Shown: positions 27,878-36,394 of the stretch, one piece after another
How positions within the stretch are numbered: position 1 is the stretch's first letter
Layout: the number at the start of each line of letters is the position of its first letter
Source: Salegentibacter sp. 24
Lineage (GTDB): Bacteria; Bacteroidota; Bacteroidia; Flavobacteriales; Flavobacteriaceae
Length of the DNA: 64,000 nt
Assembly: GCF_004362395.1 (NCBI RefSeq)
Contig: NZ_SNWE01000021.1
Coordinates: forward strand, 16,907-80,906
Direction: 5' to 3'
Notes under the pieces: generated by a model
What the model saw: the letters and a program-made list of their open reading frames with translations, nothing else
The model's database searches: none
Told to the model about the DNA's origin: nothing
Translations under genes and position numbers: made by a program

Positions 27878-30262
27878 ATGAGATATTTTACGTTAATGGC
27901 ATTGTTTCTTTTTAGCCTAACTCTGTATTCCCAATCTGGTTTAAAAGGGGAAATTAAAAATGAATTAAATACACCTATTGCAGGAGCTACTATTTACCTG
28001 GAGGAATTAGGAAAAGGAACCACTACAAATTTTGATGGTTTTTATAATTTAAAAGCCATTCCTGAAGGCACCTATACAGTAACTATAAGAATGTTAGGCT
28101 ATCAAACCAAAATAGAAAAAATAGCATTTACTTCTAATACTATAGAAATATATAATACAGCCTTAAAAGAGGATTACGGCAGTTTGGATGAGGTAGTAAT
28201 TTCTGCCAGCAGAAATCCGGAATACCTTTCTGAAATTCCAGCTTCTGTTACCGTTGTAAATTCAGCCAAACTAAAAGAATTTACAAAATTAACCTCTAAC
28301 GTAAATGAAATCTTAGCCTTCACCGTTCCCGGTCTTGCGGTAAGCACAGGTACTTTTTCCAATTGGGGACAAACCTTAAGGGGACGATCTTTATTGGTAA
28401 TGGTAGATGGAGTTCCTCAATCTACCCCTTTGCGAAATGGGCAATTGGGAATTAAAAGCGTTAATCCTCAAGATATACAAAGGGTTGAGGTTATAAAAGG
28501 AGCTACTTCCATTTTTGGTAATGGAGGAAATGGTGGCTTTATCAATTATATTACTAAACAACCCAACACAAAAGGAAAAATAACCGGAACTACCGAGATC
28601 TGGGGTACTACTCAGCTATCTGATACAGAAGATGCACAGGGATATGGTGTTTATCAATCTTTTACCGGGCAGTTAGACAAATTTAATTATTACGTTAGTG
28701 GAAGTTTAGAACAAACTGGAAATAAATATGATGCGAATGGCGATCCCCTTCTTCCCACCTATGGTTTTGACAATACGAACATTTATAGCATGTATGGTAA
28801 ACTGGAATATTTACTTTCAGAAAATCAGAAATTAACACTTAATGGAAACCTTTATAAATCGCTTCAAGACTCCCCTTTTATTCCAGTCTTTGCAGATATA
28901 CAGGTATTGAATGAGGAAGGAGATTACTCCTTAGAACCAGGATATGGCATCCAGGGTTCAGTTCCTGGACAACAACCTACCGGTTCCCAACTGATAAATG
29001 GAAGATTAAAATATAATTTGAACAGTATTTTTTCTGAAACTACTGATTTTGAAACTGACTTATATTATTCGAAAGCCAAGAGCATTTTCTTTTATTCTGA
29101 TAAATTCGAAAATGGTGGACAATCTGTGATCAATTCAGAAAAATATGGCTTACGTCCAAATTTTAATACGCATATTAATCAGTATCGTGATATAGACATC
29201 TCACTGATCTATGGGTTGGATCTATTAAAGGATAAAACCAATCAGGGTCTGTTAGACGGAAGACTATGGGTGCCCAATATTGAATTAATGAGCATCGCAC
29301 CTTATTTACAAACCACCGTGAAACTGCACCAAAAGTGGGCATTCAAAGCAGGATTGCGGTATGATGACTTAAAAATGGATATTGCTGATTATAATACTCT
29401 CCCCTATTCCCCTAAAGGAGATGATAACTTTAACCCTTCCATAGCTGTTCAGGGGGGAGAGCTTGCATTCGATAACCTTGCATTCAATTTAGGATTAAGA
29501 TATATTGAGCATCAGGAATTTATTCCATACATCAGTTATTCTCAAGGATTTTCCATTGCCGATTTAGGATCTATTTTAAGATCTGCAAGAGCTGAGAGCA
29601 TAGATAATATTCAATTAGAACCAGCTGTCACCAATAATTATGAATTCGGATTTATTTCAAAATTCAACAATTTCCGATTGGAAGCAGTAGGATATTATAG
29701 CACCTCAAATTTGGGCACCGGAGTTGTATTTAGTGACGAGCTAAATTCATTTATACCTTCTGAGCAACCGCAAAAAATATTTGGTGGGGAGTTGGTATTG
29801 GATTACGCCTTTTCTAATAAAAAAGTATTTCTGGGAGCATCTTATTCCTATGTAGAAGGACTTAAACACCCTAAAGACAATGAAAATAATTTAAGTTATG
29901 TAGGAAGTGATGTTATTTCCGCTCCAAAATTAACAGCTCATGTTACCTGGAAACCAACAGAAAAGATAAGTACCTCATTGAAGGTGCTAAATTTGGGAGA
30001 TCGAAAGCGGTTTAACACGTTTCAGGATGCGGAAGGTAATTTTGCTTACAGACATACTGAGTTTCCTGTAAATGGATATACATTGGTCAATTTATCTGCG
30101 ACTTACAAAATAGAACCTAATCTTGGTATTTCCTTAGGTATTAATAACCTTATGAATGAATACTATTTACCCGCGAGATCTCAGTGGGCAGCACCATTAA
30201 GGTCTTTTACTGTAGCGGGAGAAGGAGCTAATGCACGTCTTGGGGTAACTTATAATTTTTAA
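27878..30262 (+). CDS. TonB-dependent siderophore-type receptor
   Basis: A 794-residue outer-membrane receptor that imports ligand using TonB energy. Signal peptide MRYFTLMALFLFSLTLYS; residues ~22-100 are a CarboxypepD_reg-like domain (LNTPIAGATIYLEELGKGTT); the plug (~112-225) has VPGLAVSTGTFSNWGQTLRG and QRVEVIKGATSIFGNGGNGG; a 22-strand-type barrel ends in ANARLGVTYNF with terminal Phe. The plug style and the PepSY protein 64 bp downstream point to ferric siderophore uptake. It is the first island gene and has its own promoter. Confidence 0.92.
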   Translation: MRYFTLMALFLFSLTLYSQSGLKGEIKNELNTPIAGATIYLEELGKGTTTNFDGFYNLKAIPEGTYTVTIRMLGYQTKIEKIAFTSNTIEIYNTALKEDYGSLDEVVISASRNPEYLSEIPASVTVVNSAKLKEFTKLTSNVNEILAFTVPGLAVSTGTFSNWGQTLRGRSLLVMVDGVPQSTPLRNGQLGIKSVNPQDIQRVEVIKGATSIFGNGGNGGFINYITKQPNTKGKITGTTEIWGTTQLSDTEDAQGYGVYQSFTGQLDKFNYYVSGSLEQTGNKYDANGDPLLPTYGFDNTNIYSMYGKLEYLLSENQKLTLNGNLYKSLQDSPFIPVFADIQVLNEEGDYSLEPGYGIQGSVPGQQPTGSQLINGRLKYNLNSIFSETTDFETDLYYSKAKSIFFYSDKFENGGQSVINSEKYGLRPNFNTHINQYRDIDISLIYGLDLLKDKTNQGLLDGRLWVPNIELMSIAPYLQTTVKLHQKWAFKAGLRYDDLKMDIADYNTLPYSPKGDDNFNPSIAVQGGELAFDNLAFNLGLRYIEHQEFIPYISYSQGFSIADLGSILRSARAESIDNIQLEPAVTNNYEFGFISKFNNFRLEAVGYYSTSNLGTGVVFSDELNSFIPSEQPQKIFGGELVLDYAFSNKKVFLGASYSYVEGLKHPKDNENNLSYVGSDVISAPKLTAHVTWKPTEKISTSLKVLNLGDRKRFNTFQDAEGNFAYRHTEFPVNGYTLVNLSATYKIEPNLGISLGINNLMNEYYLPARSQWAAPLRSFTVAGEGANARLGVTYNF

Positions 30263-30326
30263 ATATTGGTCGCCGTTGCTTATAAATTATAAGTAGCGGC
30301 ACCTCTCAATTACTAAAACATATTAC

Positions 30327-31394
30327 TTGAAACCATTTTTAAAAATAGTTAAGAAAGTACATCTTTATTTAGGACTGTCTTGTGGTATATTAGCATCCAT
30401 TTCTGGGCTCACCGGTTCTATGTATGTATGGCAACCAGAAATAACTGCGGCCTTAAATCCATCATTACTCCAGGTAGAGACCATTAATAATACTTCGGAA
30501 GAAACCCTTTTAAGAACCTCCCGGTCTCTTTATGAAAAACATAAGGATACCGTTTCTAAAATTTTCCTTCCATACCGGGAGCAACAAACGATTTCTATTG
30601 CTTATACTAACGGTGAAACACTTTATTATCATCCAGATAATGGAATGCTTCTAGGACAAAAATCAACTTCTATATCATTTTTTGAGGAGTTGTTGAAGAT
30701 TCATCGCAGCCTTGGGATTCCAGAATTTGGTAAATTTATTGTAGGTGGAAGTGCCGTTTTGTTTTTTCTTTTTCTCTTAACATCCGGGTTCTTATTATGG
30801 TGGAAGAAATATAAGTTCAATTTTAAAAAAGGGATTAAAATTAAATGGAAACGAAATAGAAAAAGGTTTAACTACGATGTTCATAAATCATTAGGATTGT
30901 TTTTTCTTCTTCCTTTGCTTTTAATAGCTTTTTCGGGAGGGTATTTTACTTATAATATCTATTACAAAGAGGCCTTTAAGTTGGTTGATAACTTTACTGA
31001 AAACTCCAAACCTGAGAAAAAGATAAATCCAGGTACTTCATTGGATATACTGAACATATTACAGGCTCCAGATGAAACATATTCCCTCCGTGCAATTTAC
31101 TTTCCTAAAAATCCAAATGAAGTATATCAATTTAGATATATAAAGGACCGATTTATTGTTCCCGGATTTAGAAAAACAAAAGAATTAAAAGTAAATCAAA
31201 ATGGTAAAATCATGAATACTACCTCCTTTGAAAGTGATCGTCTTAGTGAAAAAATAGCAGCACAAATGTATCCAATTCATATTGGAGAAATAGCGGGGTT
31301 TTTAGGAAGGATTTTAGTTTTTATCTCAGGCTTTATTCCTGTAATTCTATTTATTACCGGCCTCAGGTTTTATTATTTTAGAACAGTAAGATGA
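30327..31394 (+). CDS. PepSY-associated TM helix protein (siderophore-iron reductase type)
   Basis: A 355-residue inner-membrane protein with four expected helices (about 14-35, 142-162, 192-212 and 327-350) and two periplasmic PepSY-like regions. The start is TTG at 30327, giving MKPFLKIVKKVHLYLGLSCG, the family's usual beginning with the His-containing first helix. Such proteins pair with siderophore receptors and are thought to reduce or handle ferric siderophore in the periplasm. It directly follows the TonB receptor. Confidence 0.9.
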   Translation: MKPFLKIVKKVHLYLGLSCGILASISGLTGSMYVWQPEITAALNPSLLQVETINNTSEETLLRTSRSLYEKHKDTVSKIFLPYREQQTISIAYTNGETLYYHPDNGMLLGQKSTSISFFEELLKIHRSLGIPEFGKFIVGGSAVLFFLFLLTSGFLLWWKKYKFNFKKGIKIKWKRNRKRFNYDVHKSLGLFFLLPLLLIAFSGGYFTYNIYYKEAFKLVDNFTENSKPEKKINPGTSLDILNILQAPDETYSLRAIYFPKNPNEVYQFRYIKDRFIVPGFRKTKELKVNQNGKIMNTTSFESDRLSEKIAAQMYPIHIGEIAGFLGRILVFISGFIPVILFITGLRFYYFRTVR

Positions 31395-31446
31395 TCAACA
31401 ATATTAAGGTTTATTATCTTAGTTAAATTGTCTCATGGCAAGACCA

Positions 31447-31524
31447 CGCGGCATTAAATGCAACAATTTTTAGATTTCGAGGCAAACCTCGGAGCATTAA
31501 ATCTCGAATATCGAGTAAATTGCC
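31447..31524 (+). repeat. dispersed ~78-bp repeat, copy A
   Basis: Shares architecture and most bases with 34252-34330: GCATTAAA, an AATTTTT tract, GATTTC-AGGCAA-CCTCGG, GCATTAAATCTCGA and AGTAAAT. It contains two small hairpins (GAGGCAAACCTC and CTCGAATATCGAG). It lies just after the PepSY gene, in the same orientation as copy B, so the two copies bracket the AraC-ALDH pair. Confidence 0.75.
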
Positions 31525-31665
31525 ATCTCCGTAAATAGGTTAAATATCTTTTCTATATTATTAATGGTTACTCTTATAGAATTTATACTAAATTACCACA
31601 AAGGGGATATAGCCCTAATTGTAATAAGTATTTATAAGCATAGGTTAAAGCTAAAAAATATAAAA

Positions 31666-32511
31666 ATGCCAATAGAAAACATTCCTGAAATTTATATTCA
31701 AAATAAAAAAACTCCTCAAGATATATTTGTATATGACTTTAGGATGACTAGTGATGTTGTAAAAAGTAAAGTTAATTTAAGCATGAATATGTTTAGTTTT
31801 TTACAAGTTGGTAAAAAGCAAGTACATTTTGCCGGCACATCGGTTGCGGTAAATAAAGCTCAATCTTTATTGCTTAAAAAAGGAAATTGGCTTTGGACTG
31901 AATTATTAGATACTGAAGCTATTTATTACTGCAAGCTTTTTTTCTTTTCTGAAAAAAAACTAACTGATTTCTTAAGTAAGTATACTAACAATGTTAAACC
32001 TTACCAAGAGGAGGTGCCCTATTTTGTAATTGAAAACGATGATTATATTGCTACATTTATCAACTCTTTATCATCTGGCACCTTTACAAGTCATAGGTAT
32101 AGCGATGCTTTATTGGTTTTAAAGTTTGAAGAAATAATGTTGTATCTGCTCAATAAATATGGTAATAAGTTTGAATATTACTTACACTCATTAATATCAA
32201 AAGAAATTTCTCCATTTAAAAACGTAATAGATAGCAATGTGTATTCAAATTTAAAACTAGAAGAAATTGCCTTTCTCTGTAATATGAGTTTATCTACCTT
32301 CAAACGGCATTTTATAAATGAATACAATGAACCACCTGGAAAATGGTTACAAGACAGGCGTCTTCAAAAAGCAAAAGAATTATTGCAGAGTAGCGAATTG
32401 AAAGCATCTGATATTTATTTGGAAATTGGCTATAATAACCTGTCTAACTTTAGTATAGCTTTTAAAAACAAGTTTGGAATTAGTCCAACAGATATTTCTA
32501 ATTTAAAATAA
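31666..32511 (+). CDS. AraC-family transcriptional regulator
   Basis: About 281 residues from the ATG at 31666 (MPIENIPEIYIQ). The frame is open from 31564, but the extra N-terminus does not look like the family. The N-terminal half is a cupin-like sensing domain; the C-terminal ~100 residues form the double HTH, with LEEIAFLCNMSLSTFKRHFI and KASDIYLEIGYNNLSNFSIA, closing FGISPTDIS. It is 204 bp upstream of the aldehyde dehydrogenase in the same orientation. This pairing usually means activation of the ALDH gene by an aldehyde or alcohol-derived signal. Confidence 0.9.
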   Translation: MPIENIPEIYIQNKKTPQDIFVYDFRMTSDVVKSKVNLSMNMFSFLQVGKKQVHFAGTSVAVNKAQSLLLKKGNWLWTELLDTEAIYYCKLFFFSEKKLTDFLSKYTNNVKPYQEEVPYFVIENDDYIATFINSLSSGTFTSHRYSDALLVLKFEEIMLYLLNKYGNKFEYYLHSLISKEISPFKNVIDSNVYSNLKLEEIAFLCNMSLSTFKRHFINEYNEPPGKWLQDRRLQKAKELLQSSELKASDIYLEIGYNNLSNFSIAFKNKFGISPTDISNLK

Positions 32512-32642
32512 ATTGCTTAATTATCTGTTTTTAAGACGTTTGCATTTAAAGTAAATTGTACGCATATATTAAATGTTTTACATTGACCTTTTTTCATAAG
32601 TTAATGAACTGTATCAATAAATAAGAAACTAAGAACCCAACA

Positions 32643-32685
32643 TATATTTGCCCTGTAATTACACGATGCTTGTTTTGGCAAGCAT
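32643..32685 (+). promoter_or_regulatory. -7 element and 5'-UTR hairpin of the aldehyde dehydrogenase gene
   Basis: TATATTTG (32643-32650) matches the Bacteroidetes -7 box, with no convincing -33 element, consistent with activator dependence. Downstream at 32666-32685 is a perfect 7-bp inverted repeat ATGCTTG-TTTTGG-CAAGCAT, which would form a hairpin in the leader 30 nt before the ATG or serve as a protein-binding palindrome. Confidence 0.55.
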
Positions 32686-32715
32686 AATTAAAGTTTTAAA
32701 ATTAAATATATAATT

Positions 32716-34218
32716 ATGGCAAATGTAACTAAACCTGTATTTAAAGAAAGATACGGGAACTTTATTGGCGGTAAATTCGTAGCTCCTGTAAAAGGTGAGT
32801 ATTTCGACAATGTATCTCCAGTAGACGGTAAAGTATTTACGCAAGCGGCGCGTTCAACTCAAGAAGATATTGATTTGGCTCTTGATGCTGCTCACCAAGC
32901 GTTCCCAGCTTGGAGCACCTCTTCAGCTACAGAACGCAGTAATGCGTTATTAAAAATTGCTCAAGTAATGGAAGACAACTTCGAATACTTAGCAACTTTA
33001 GAAACTATTGACAATGGGAAACCAATCCGTGAGTCACGTGCAGCAGATATCCCTTACTGTATTGATCATTTTCGTTATTTCGCAGGTGTTATTCGTGCAG
33101 ACGAAGGAAGTATTTCTGAACATGACAAAGACACTGTTAGTATCGTTTTAAACGAACCTATTGGTGTTGTAGGTGAAATTATCCCTTGGAACTTCCCAAT
33201 GTTAATGCTAGCTTGGAAAATAGCTCCGGCTTTAGCAGCAGGATGTACAGCGGTTGTTAAACCAGCTGAACAAACCCCTACTAGTGTCATGGCATTAATG
33301 GAACTTATTGGTGACATTCTTCCTGAAGGTGTATTGAACATCGTAAGCGGTTTTGGTGCTGAAGCTGGTGCTGCATTAGCTACCTCTAAGCGCATTGCCA
33401 AACTTTCTTTTACGGGTTCTACCGAAACAGGTCGTAAAGTATTGCATAACGCAGCTGAAAATATTATTCCTGTAACTATGGAACTAGGCGGTAAGTCTCC
33501 AAACATTTTCTTCCCGTCGGTGGCAGATCAAGACGATGAATTCTATAGCAAAGCTATTGAAGGTGCGTTAATGTTCGCTCTTAATCAGGGAGAAATTTGT
33601 ACAGCGCCAACACGTATTTTAGTGCACAAAGATATCGCTGATGATTTTATCGTAAAAATGCAAGAACGTTTAAGAGGTATCAAAACAGGAAATCCGTTAG
33701 ATCCTGAAACAATGATTGGCTCTCAAGTTTCTAAAGCGCAATACGAAAAAATCTTGGGATACATCAATATTGGTAAAGAAGAAGGTGCTGAAGTATTAGC
33801 CGGTGGTGACGCTGGTAATTACGAAGGTGAACTTTCAGAAGGATATTACATCCAACCTACAGTATTAAAAGGTGATAACAACATGCGTGTTTTCCAAGAA
33901 GAAATTTTTGGCCCAGTTGTAGCTTTAACAACTTTCAGTTCTACTGAAGAAGCTATCAAAATTGCCAACGATACTCCGTATGGATTAGGTGCTGGTGTTT
34001 GGTCTCGTGACGCTCACGAATTATTCCAGGTTCCTCGTGCTATACAGGCTGGTAGAGTTTGGGTAAACCAATATCATACTTATCCTGCACACGCTCCTTT
34101 TGGTGGAGTTAAAGAATCAGGTTTTGGTCGTGAAAACCACAAAATGGCTTTAGATCATTACCGTGTAGTAAAAAACATGTTGATCTCTTACGATAAGAAA
34201 CCAATGGGCTTATTCTAA
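32716..34218 (+). CDS. NAD(P)+-dependent aldehyde dehydrogenase
   Basis: A 500-residue class I/II ALDH that oxidises aldehydes to acids in the cytoplasm. Seen: VVGEIIPWNFPMLMLAWKIAPA, TELGGK-type motif MELGGKSPNIFF with the general-base Glu, the catalytic Cys in NQGEICTAPTR, EEIFGPVVALTTF, and the closing FGGVKESGFGREN. Length and motifs are complete. The codon choice is unusually uniform and resembles a highly expressed gene compared with its neighbours. Probably activated by the upstream AraC protein; terminated at 34321. Confidence 0.95.
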   Translation: MANVTKPVFKERYGNFIGGKFVAPVKGEYFDNVSPVDGKVFTQAARSTQEDIDLALDAAHQAFPAWSTSSATERSNALLKIAQVMEDNFEYLATLETIDNGKPIRESRAADIPYCIDHFRYFAGVIRADEGSISEHDKDTVSIVLNEPIGVVGEIIPWNFPMLMLAWKIAPALAAGCTAVVKPAEQTPTSVMALMELIGDILPEGVLNIVSGFGAEAGAALATSKRIAKLSFTGSTETGRKVLHNAAENIIPVTMELGGKSPNIFFPSVADQDDEFYSKAIEGALMFALNQGEICTAPTRILVHKDIADDFIVKMQERLRGIKTGNPLDPETMIGSQVSKAQYEKILGYINIGKEEGAEVLAGGDAGNYEGELSEGYYIQPTVLKGDNNMRVFQEEIFGPVVALTTFSSTEEAIKIANDTPYGLGAGVWSRDAHELFQVPRAIQAGRVWVNQYHTYPAHAPFGGVKESGFGRENHKMALDHYRVVKNMLISYDKKPMGLF

Positions 34219-34251
34219 TTGATTAATTGGGATTAAAATTCAAGTAAATTA

Positions 34252-34330
34252 CCTCGAGGCATTAAAAGAAAAATTTTTGGATTTCCAGGCAAGCCTCGGT
34301 GCATTAAATCTCGATTATCCAGTAAATCCC
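34252..34330 (+). repeat. dispersed ~79-bp repeat, copy B
   Basis: Second copy of the repeat at 31447-31524 (CGAGGCATTAAAAG ... AAGCCTCGGTGCATTAAATC ... AGTAAATCCC). It lies 34 bp after the aldehyde dehydrogenase stop and merges into the terminator stem at 34321. Both copies follow the end of a transcription unit. Confidence 0.75.
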
Positions 34331-34357
34331 CAGAATATTCTGGGGATTTACTTTTTT
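34321..34357 (+). terminator. strong intrinsic terminator after the aldehyde dehydrogenase
   Basis: A perfect 14-bp stem AGTAAATCCCCAGA / TCTGGGGATTTACT with an ATAT loop, followed by a T run. The left arm begins inside repeat copy B. Confidence 0.9.
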
Positions 34358-34392
34358 AGCCCTATATTAAAAACTTTTAAAGATTTAGGATT

Positions 34393-34905
34393 ATGAAAAA
34401 AACCTTCTACCTATTCCGGCATATAAGCTGGATTGCCATTGTTTGTTCACTTCTGGGATCGCTACTACTTTTTATTGTTGGTGCGTTAAAAACTATTAAT
34501 GCCTTTAGAGTTGTTATCTTTAATTATATCCCAGAAGACAAAGCACATTTACATAAGGCAGATATAGCTACAACATATCTCATAAAATCTTTAGATACCT
34601 TTTTAATTGCTTTGGTACTCTTCATATTTGCACATGGTGTCTTTACGCTATTTATTTCTAATAAAAAATATGATGATGGAAAAAACGTCTTAAAATGGAT
34701 TAGAACACCAAACATTGGTCATTTAAAAAATGTGCTTGCCGAAGTTATTGTTATAATCCTTTTTGTAAAATTTCTTGAAGTCGTTTTTGTGAATATTGAT
34801 AACCTTAAATGGGAAATAATCATTCTTCCTATTTCTATTCTTTTACTAGCTGTTGGTTTAAAATTTTTAAGCCTAAATAAAGAAGAAACTGATAGTTCAA
34901 AATGA
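34393..34905 (+). CDS. YqhA family inner-membrane protein
   Basis: A 170-residue protein with about four membrane helices (near 13-33, 65-88, 113-135 and 140-160). I recognise the UPF0114/YqhA family from the start FYLFRHISWIAIVCSLLGSL and the pattern of helices. Function is unknown; yqhA in E. coli neighbours an aldehyde reductase, and here it follows an aldehyde dehydrogenase, though a terminator separates them. The sequence is complete. Confidence 0.8.
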   Translation: MKKTFYLFRHISWIAIVCSLLGSLLLFIVGALKTINAFRVVIFNYIPEDKAHLHKADIATTYLIKSLDTFLIALVLFIFAHGVFTLFISNKKYDDGKNVLKWIRTPNIGHLKNVLAEVIVIILFVKFLEVVFVNIDNLKWEIIILPISILLLAVGLKFLSLNKEETDSSK

Positions 34906-34979
34906 AATACGCTTTGATGTCTTTGATAACACTAAAAACCGTAAATGAAATAAAATTTTTTATATCCGTTTAGTGTCCT

Positions 34980-35205
34980 ATTGATGTAATGCTTGCTATC
35001 ACTAACCTGTTAAATATTTTGTTCTCCAATATATCGTCTATTTAACTTGTAAACGAACTCATTAAGATATAATTGCAGGTATTTTTTCTGGATTTTATGG
35101 TAGGTTCCAGCGAAATTCCGTTTTGCATTACTAATGGTAATGTGTACCCACTTAAGTATTTCTTTAGTGGTTGTCTCATTGGATTTCTCAGTGATATGTA
35201 GTAAA
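34980..35205 (-). pseudogene. remnant of an IS1595-family (ISXO2-like) transposase
   Basis: Minus-strand translation gives KEILKWVHITISNAKRNFAG, then TYHKIQKKYLQLYLNEFVYK and LNRRYIGEQNI, the characteristic C-terminal end of ISXO2-like transposases. A frameshift at about 35015 interrupts it; in the next frame it continues IFNRLVIASITSI, the family's normal ending. The catalytic N-terminal part is missing. It is a decayed IS fragment between the YqhA gene and an intron relic. Confidence 0.8.
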
Positions 35206-35215
35206 CATTAGAAAC

Positions 35216-35245
35216 CCTACAGACACTACGTTTGTAGGTTTTTTT
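35216..35245 (+). terminator. intrinsic terminator preceding an intron relic
   Basis: Stem CCTACAGAC / GTTTGTAGG (one G-T) with loop ACTAC, followed by seven T. It ends 3 bp before the GTGTG motif at 35249. Confidence 0.8.
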
Positions 35246-35248
35246 ATT

Positions 35249-35282
35249 GTGTGTCGTGCGTGACGTATAACTCGACGGTGAA
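35249..35282 (+). mobile_element. relic of a group II intron 5' end
   Basis: 34 bp starting GTGTGTCGTGCGTG and containing CGTATAACTCGACGGTGAA. It differs at only three positions from the intron start at 63909-63942 and then diverges abruptly. GTGTG matches the conserved 5' end of group II introns. It sits directly downstream of a terminator hairpin plus ATT, exactly like the copy at 63909. Too short to be functional. Confidence 0.7.
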
Positions 35283-35363
35283 TTTTTTCAACACATTACG
35301 GAAAACCATAAGGAGACACCTTTTAAAGATCTTAGCTTTGCTAAAATTTTTAAAACCTCATTT

Positions 35364-36203
35364 ATGAAATTTAAATTACTTTACATTCTTACCCTGGTAT
35401 TTGTTTTGACCTCTTGCAGTAGTACCTACTATCAGGTTTATAAAGCCGAAACAGGCGAAAATATTAAGAATACTAGCAATGGTTTAATTTATGAAGATGA
35501 CAATTGCCGTATTAGCTATGATTTTTGGAAAAATGGCGGATCAGCTGACTTTATGATTGAAAATAAAACGGAAAAGGATTTACATCTACATCTTGAAGAA
35601 AGTTATTTTATTCTAAATGGTATTGCCTACGATTATTTCCAGGACCGCATTTTTATGAGCTCTAAGGGAACTGCTGCTTCGCGGGTAAAGCGGTCAAGCA
35701 ATAAAACCTCTCTAAGCGGGATGAATATTTTCAATATTTGGCAAACAAATAGTAAAACTTTAGAGGATGGGGCCGAAGTGGCAATATCGTCAGGTGCCGG
35801 TGTAAGTTATCGTGAAAAGGAAATAGTTACTATTCCAGCAGGAACCGCCAAGATTTTTAATGAGTTTCAAATAAATAATCAGCTTTTTAGAGATTGTGAT
35901 CTTTATAAATATCCAAATAAAAGACAAATAAATACTAAGAACTATTCAGAAGCCAAAAGTCCTTTTGTTTTTGGTAATCTTTTAGCTTATTCTGTAGGAG
36001 AAGAAGAGGCCCTAAGGCAAATTGAAAATCAATTTTATGTCTCGGCCATTACCAACTATCCAGAAAAAGAATTTGTTGAGGCCGAAAGAGAAGAATTCTG
36101 TGGAGATAAGGGAAGCAGTGAAGTGAAGTACTTCAAGAAATCCTCTGCCGATGCATTTTATATAAAATATACTAAGAAGGATAGAGATCCTTTTCAGCAT
36201 TAG
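35364..36203 (+). CDS. hypothetical lipoprotein
   Basis: A 279-residue protein with a clear lipoprotein signal (MKFKLLYILTLVFVLTSCSS; Cys18 as the lipidated residue). The mature part is beta-rich and charged, with GLIYEDDNCRISYDFWKNGG near the start and paired Cys in EEFCGDKG. I do not recognise a family. The gene stands alone, between terminators at 35216 and 36229, inside the island. Export to the periplasm or outer membrane is the only supported inference. Confidence 0.75.
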   Translation: MKFKLLYILTLVFVLTSCSSTYYQVYKAETGENIKNTSNGLIYEDDNCRISYDFWKNGGSADFMIENKTEKDLHLHLEESYFILNGIAYDYFQDRIFMSSKGTAASRVKRSSNKTSLSGMNIFNIWQTNSKTLEDGAEVAISSGAGVSYREKEIVTIPAGTAKIFNEFQINNQLFRDCDLYKYPNKRQINTKNYSEAKSPFVFGNLLAYSVGEEEALRQIENQFYVSAITNYPEKEFVEAEREEFCGDKGSSEVKYFKKSSADAFYIKYTKKDRDPFQH

Positions 36204-36228
36204 TTATCGCATTAAACATACAAAATAA

Positions 36229-36262
36229 AGCCCTGTAAATGCCACGTTTGTGGGGCTTTTTT
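36229..36262 (+). terminator. intrinsic terminator after the lipoprotein gene
   Basis: Stem AGCCCTGTAAA pairs with TTTGTGGGGCT (including G-T pairs) around loop TGCCACG, followed by a T run. The loop and 3' arm (CCACGTTTGTGGG) resemble the terminator at 35216 (CTACGTTTGTAGG). Confidence 0.8.
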
Positions 36263-36394
36263 CATCACTGTGTAAATATTAGAGGCCTGGATTTCCAAGC
36301 AAGATTAAAAAATTTAGGGGTTTGCAAACCCCTAAATTTTCTTATATTTTATAGTTTTAAAGTTCCTTGGATTGTCCCTTTTTGTAAATTTATT

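Noticed and set aside
31564..31665. N-terminal extension of the AraC regulator
   Set aside because: The 34 extra residues do not resemble the family, and a good ATG lies at 31666.
35037..35183. Functional small ORF on the minus strand
   Set aside because: It is the C-terminal remnant of an ISXO2-like transposase with a frameshift and no catalytic part.
36281..36310. Third full copy of the 78-bp dispersed repeat
   Set aside because: Only about 20 bases (GGATTTCCAAGCAAG) match; too short to claim.
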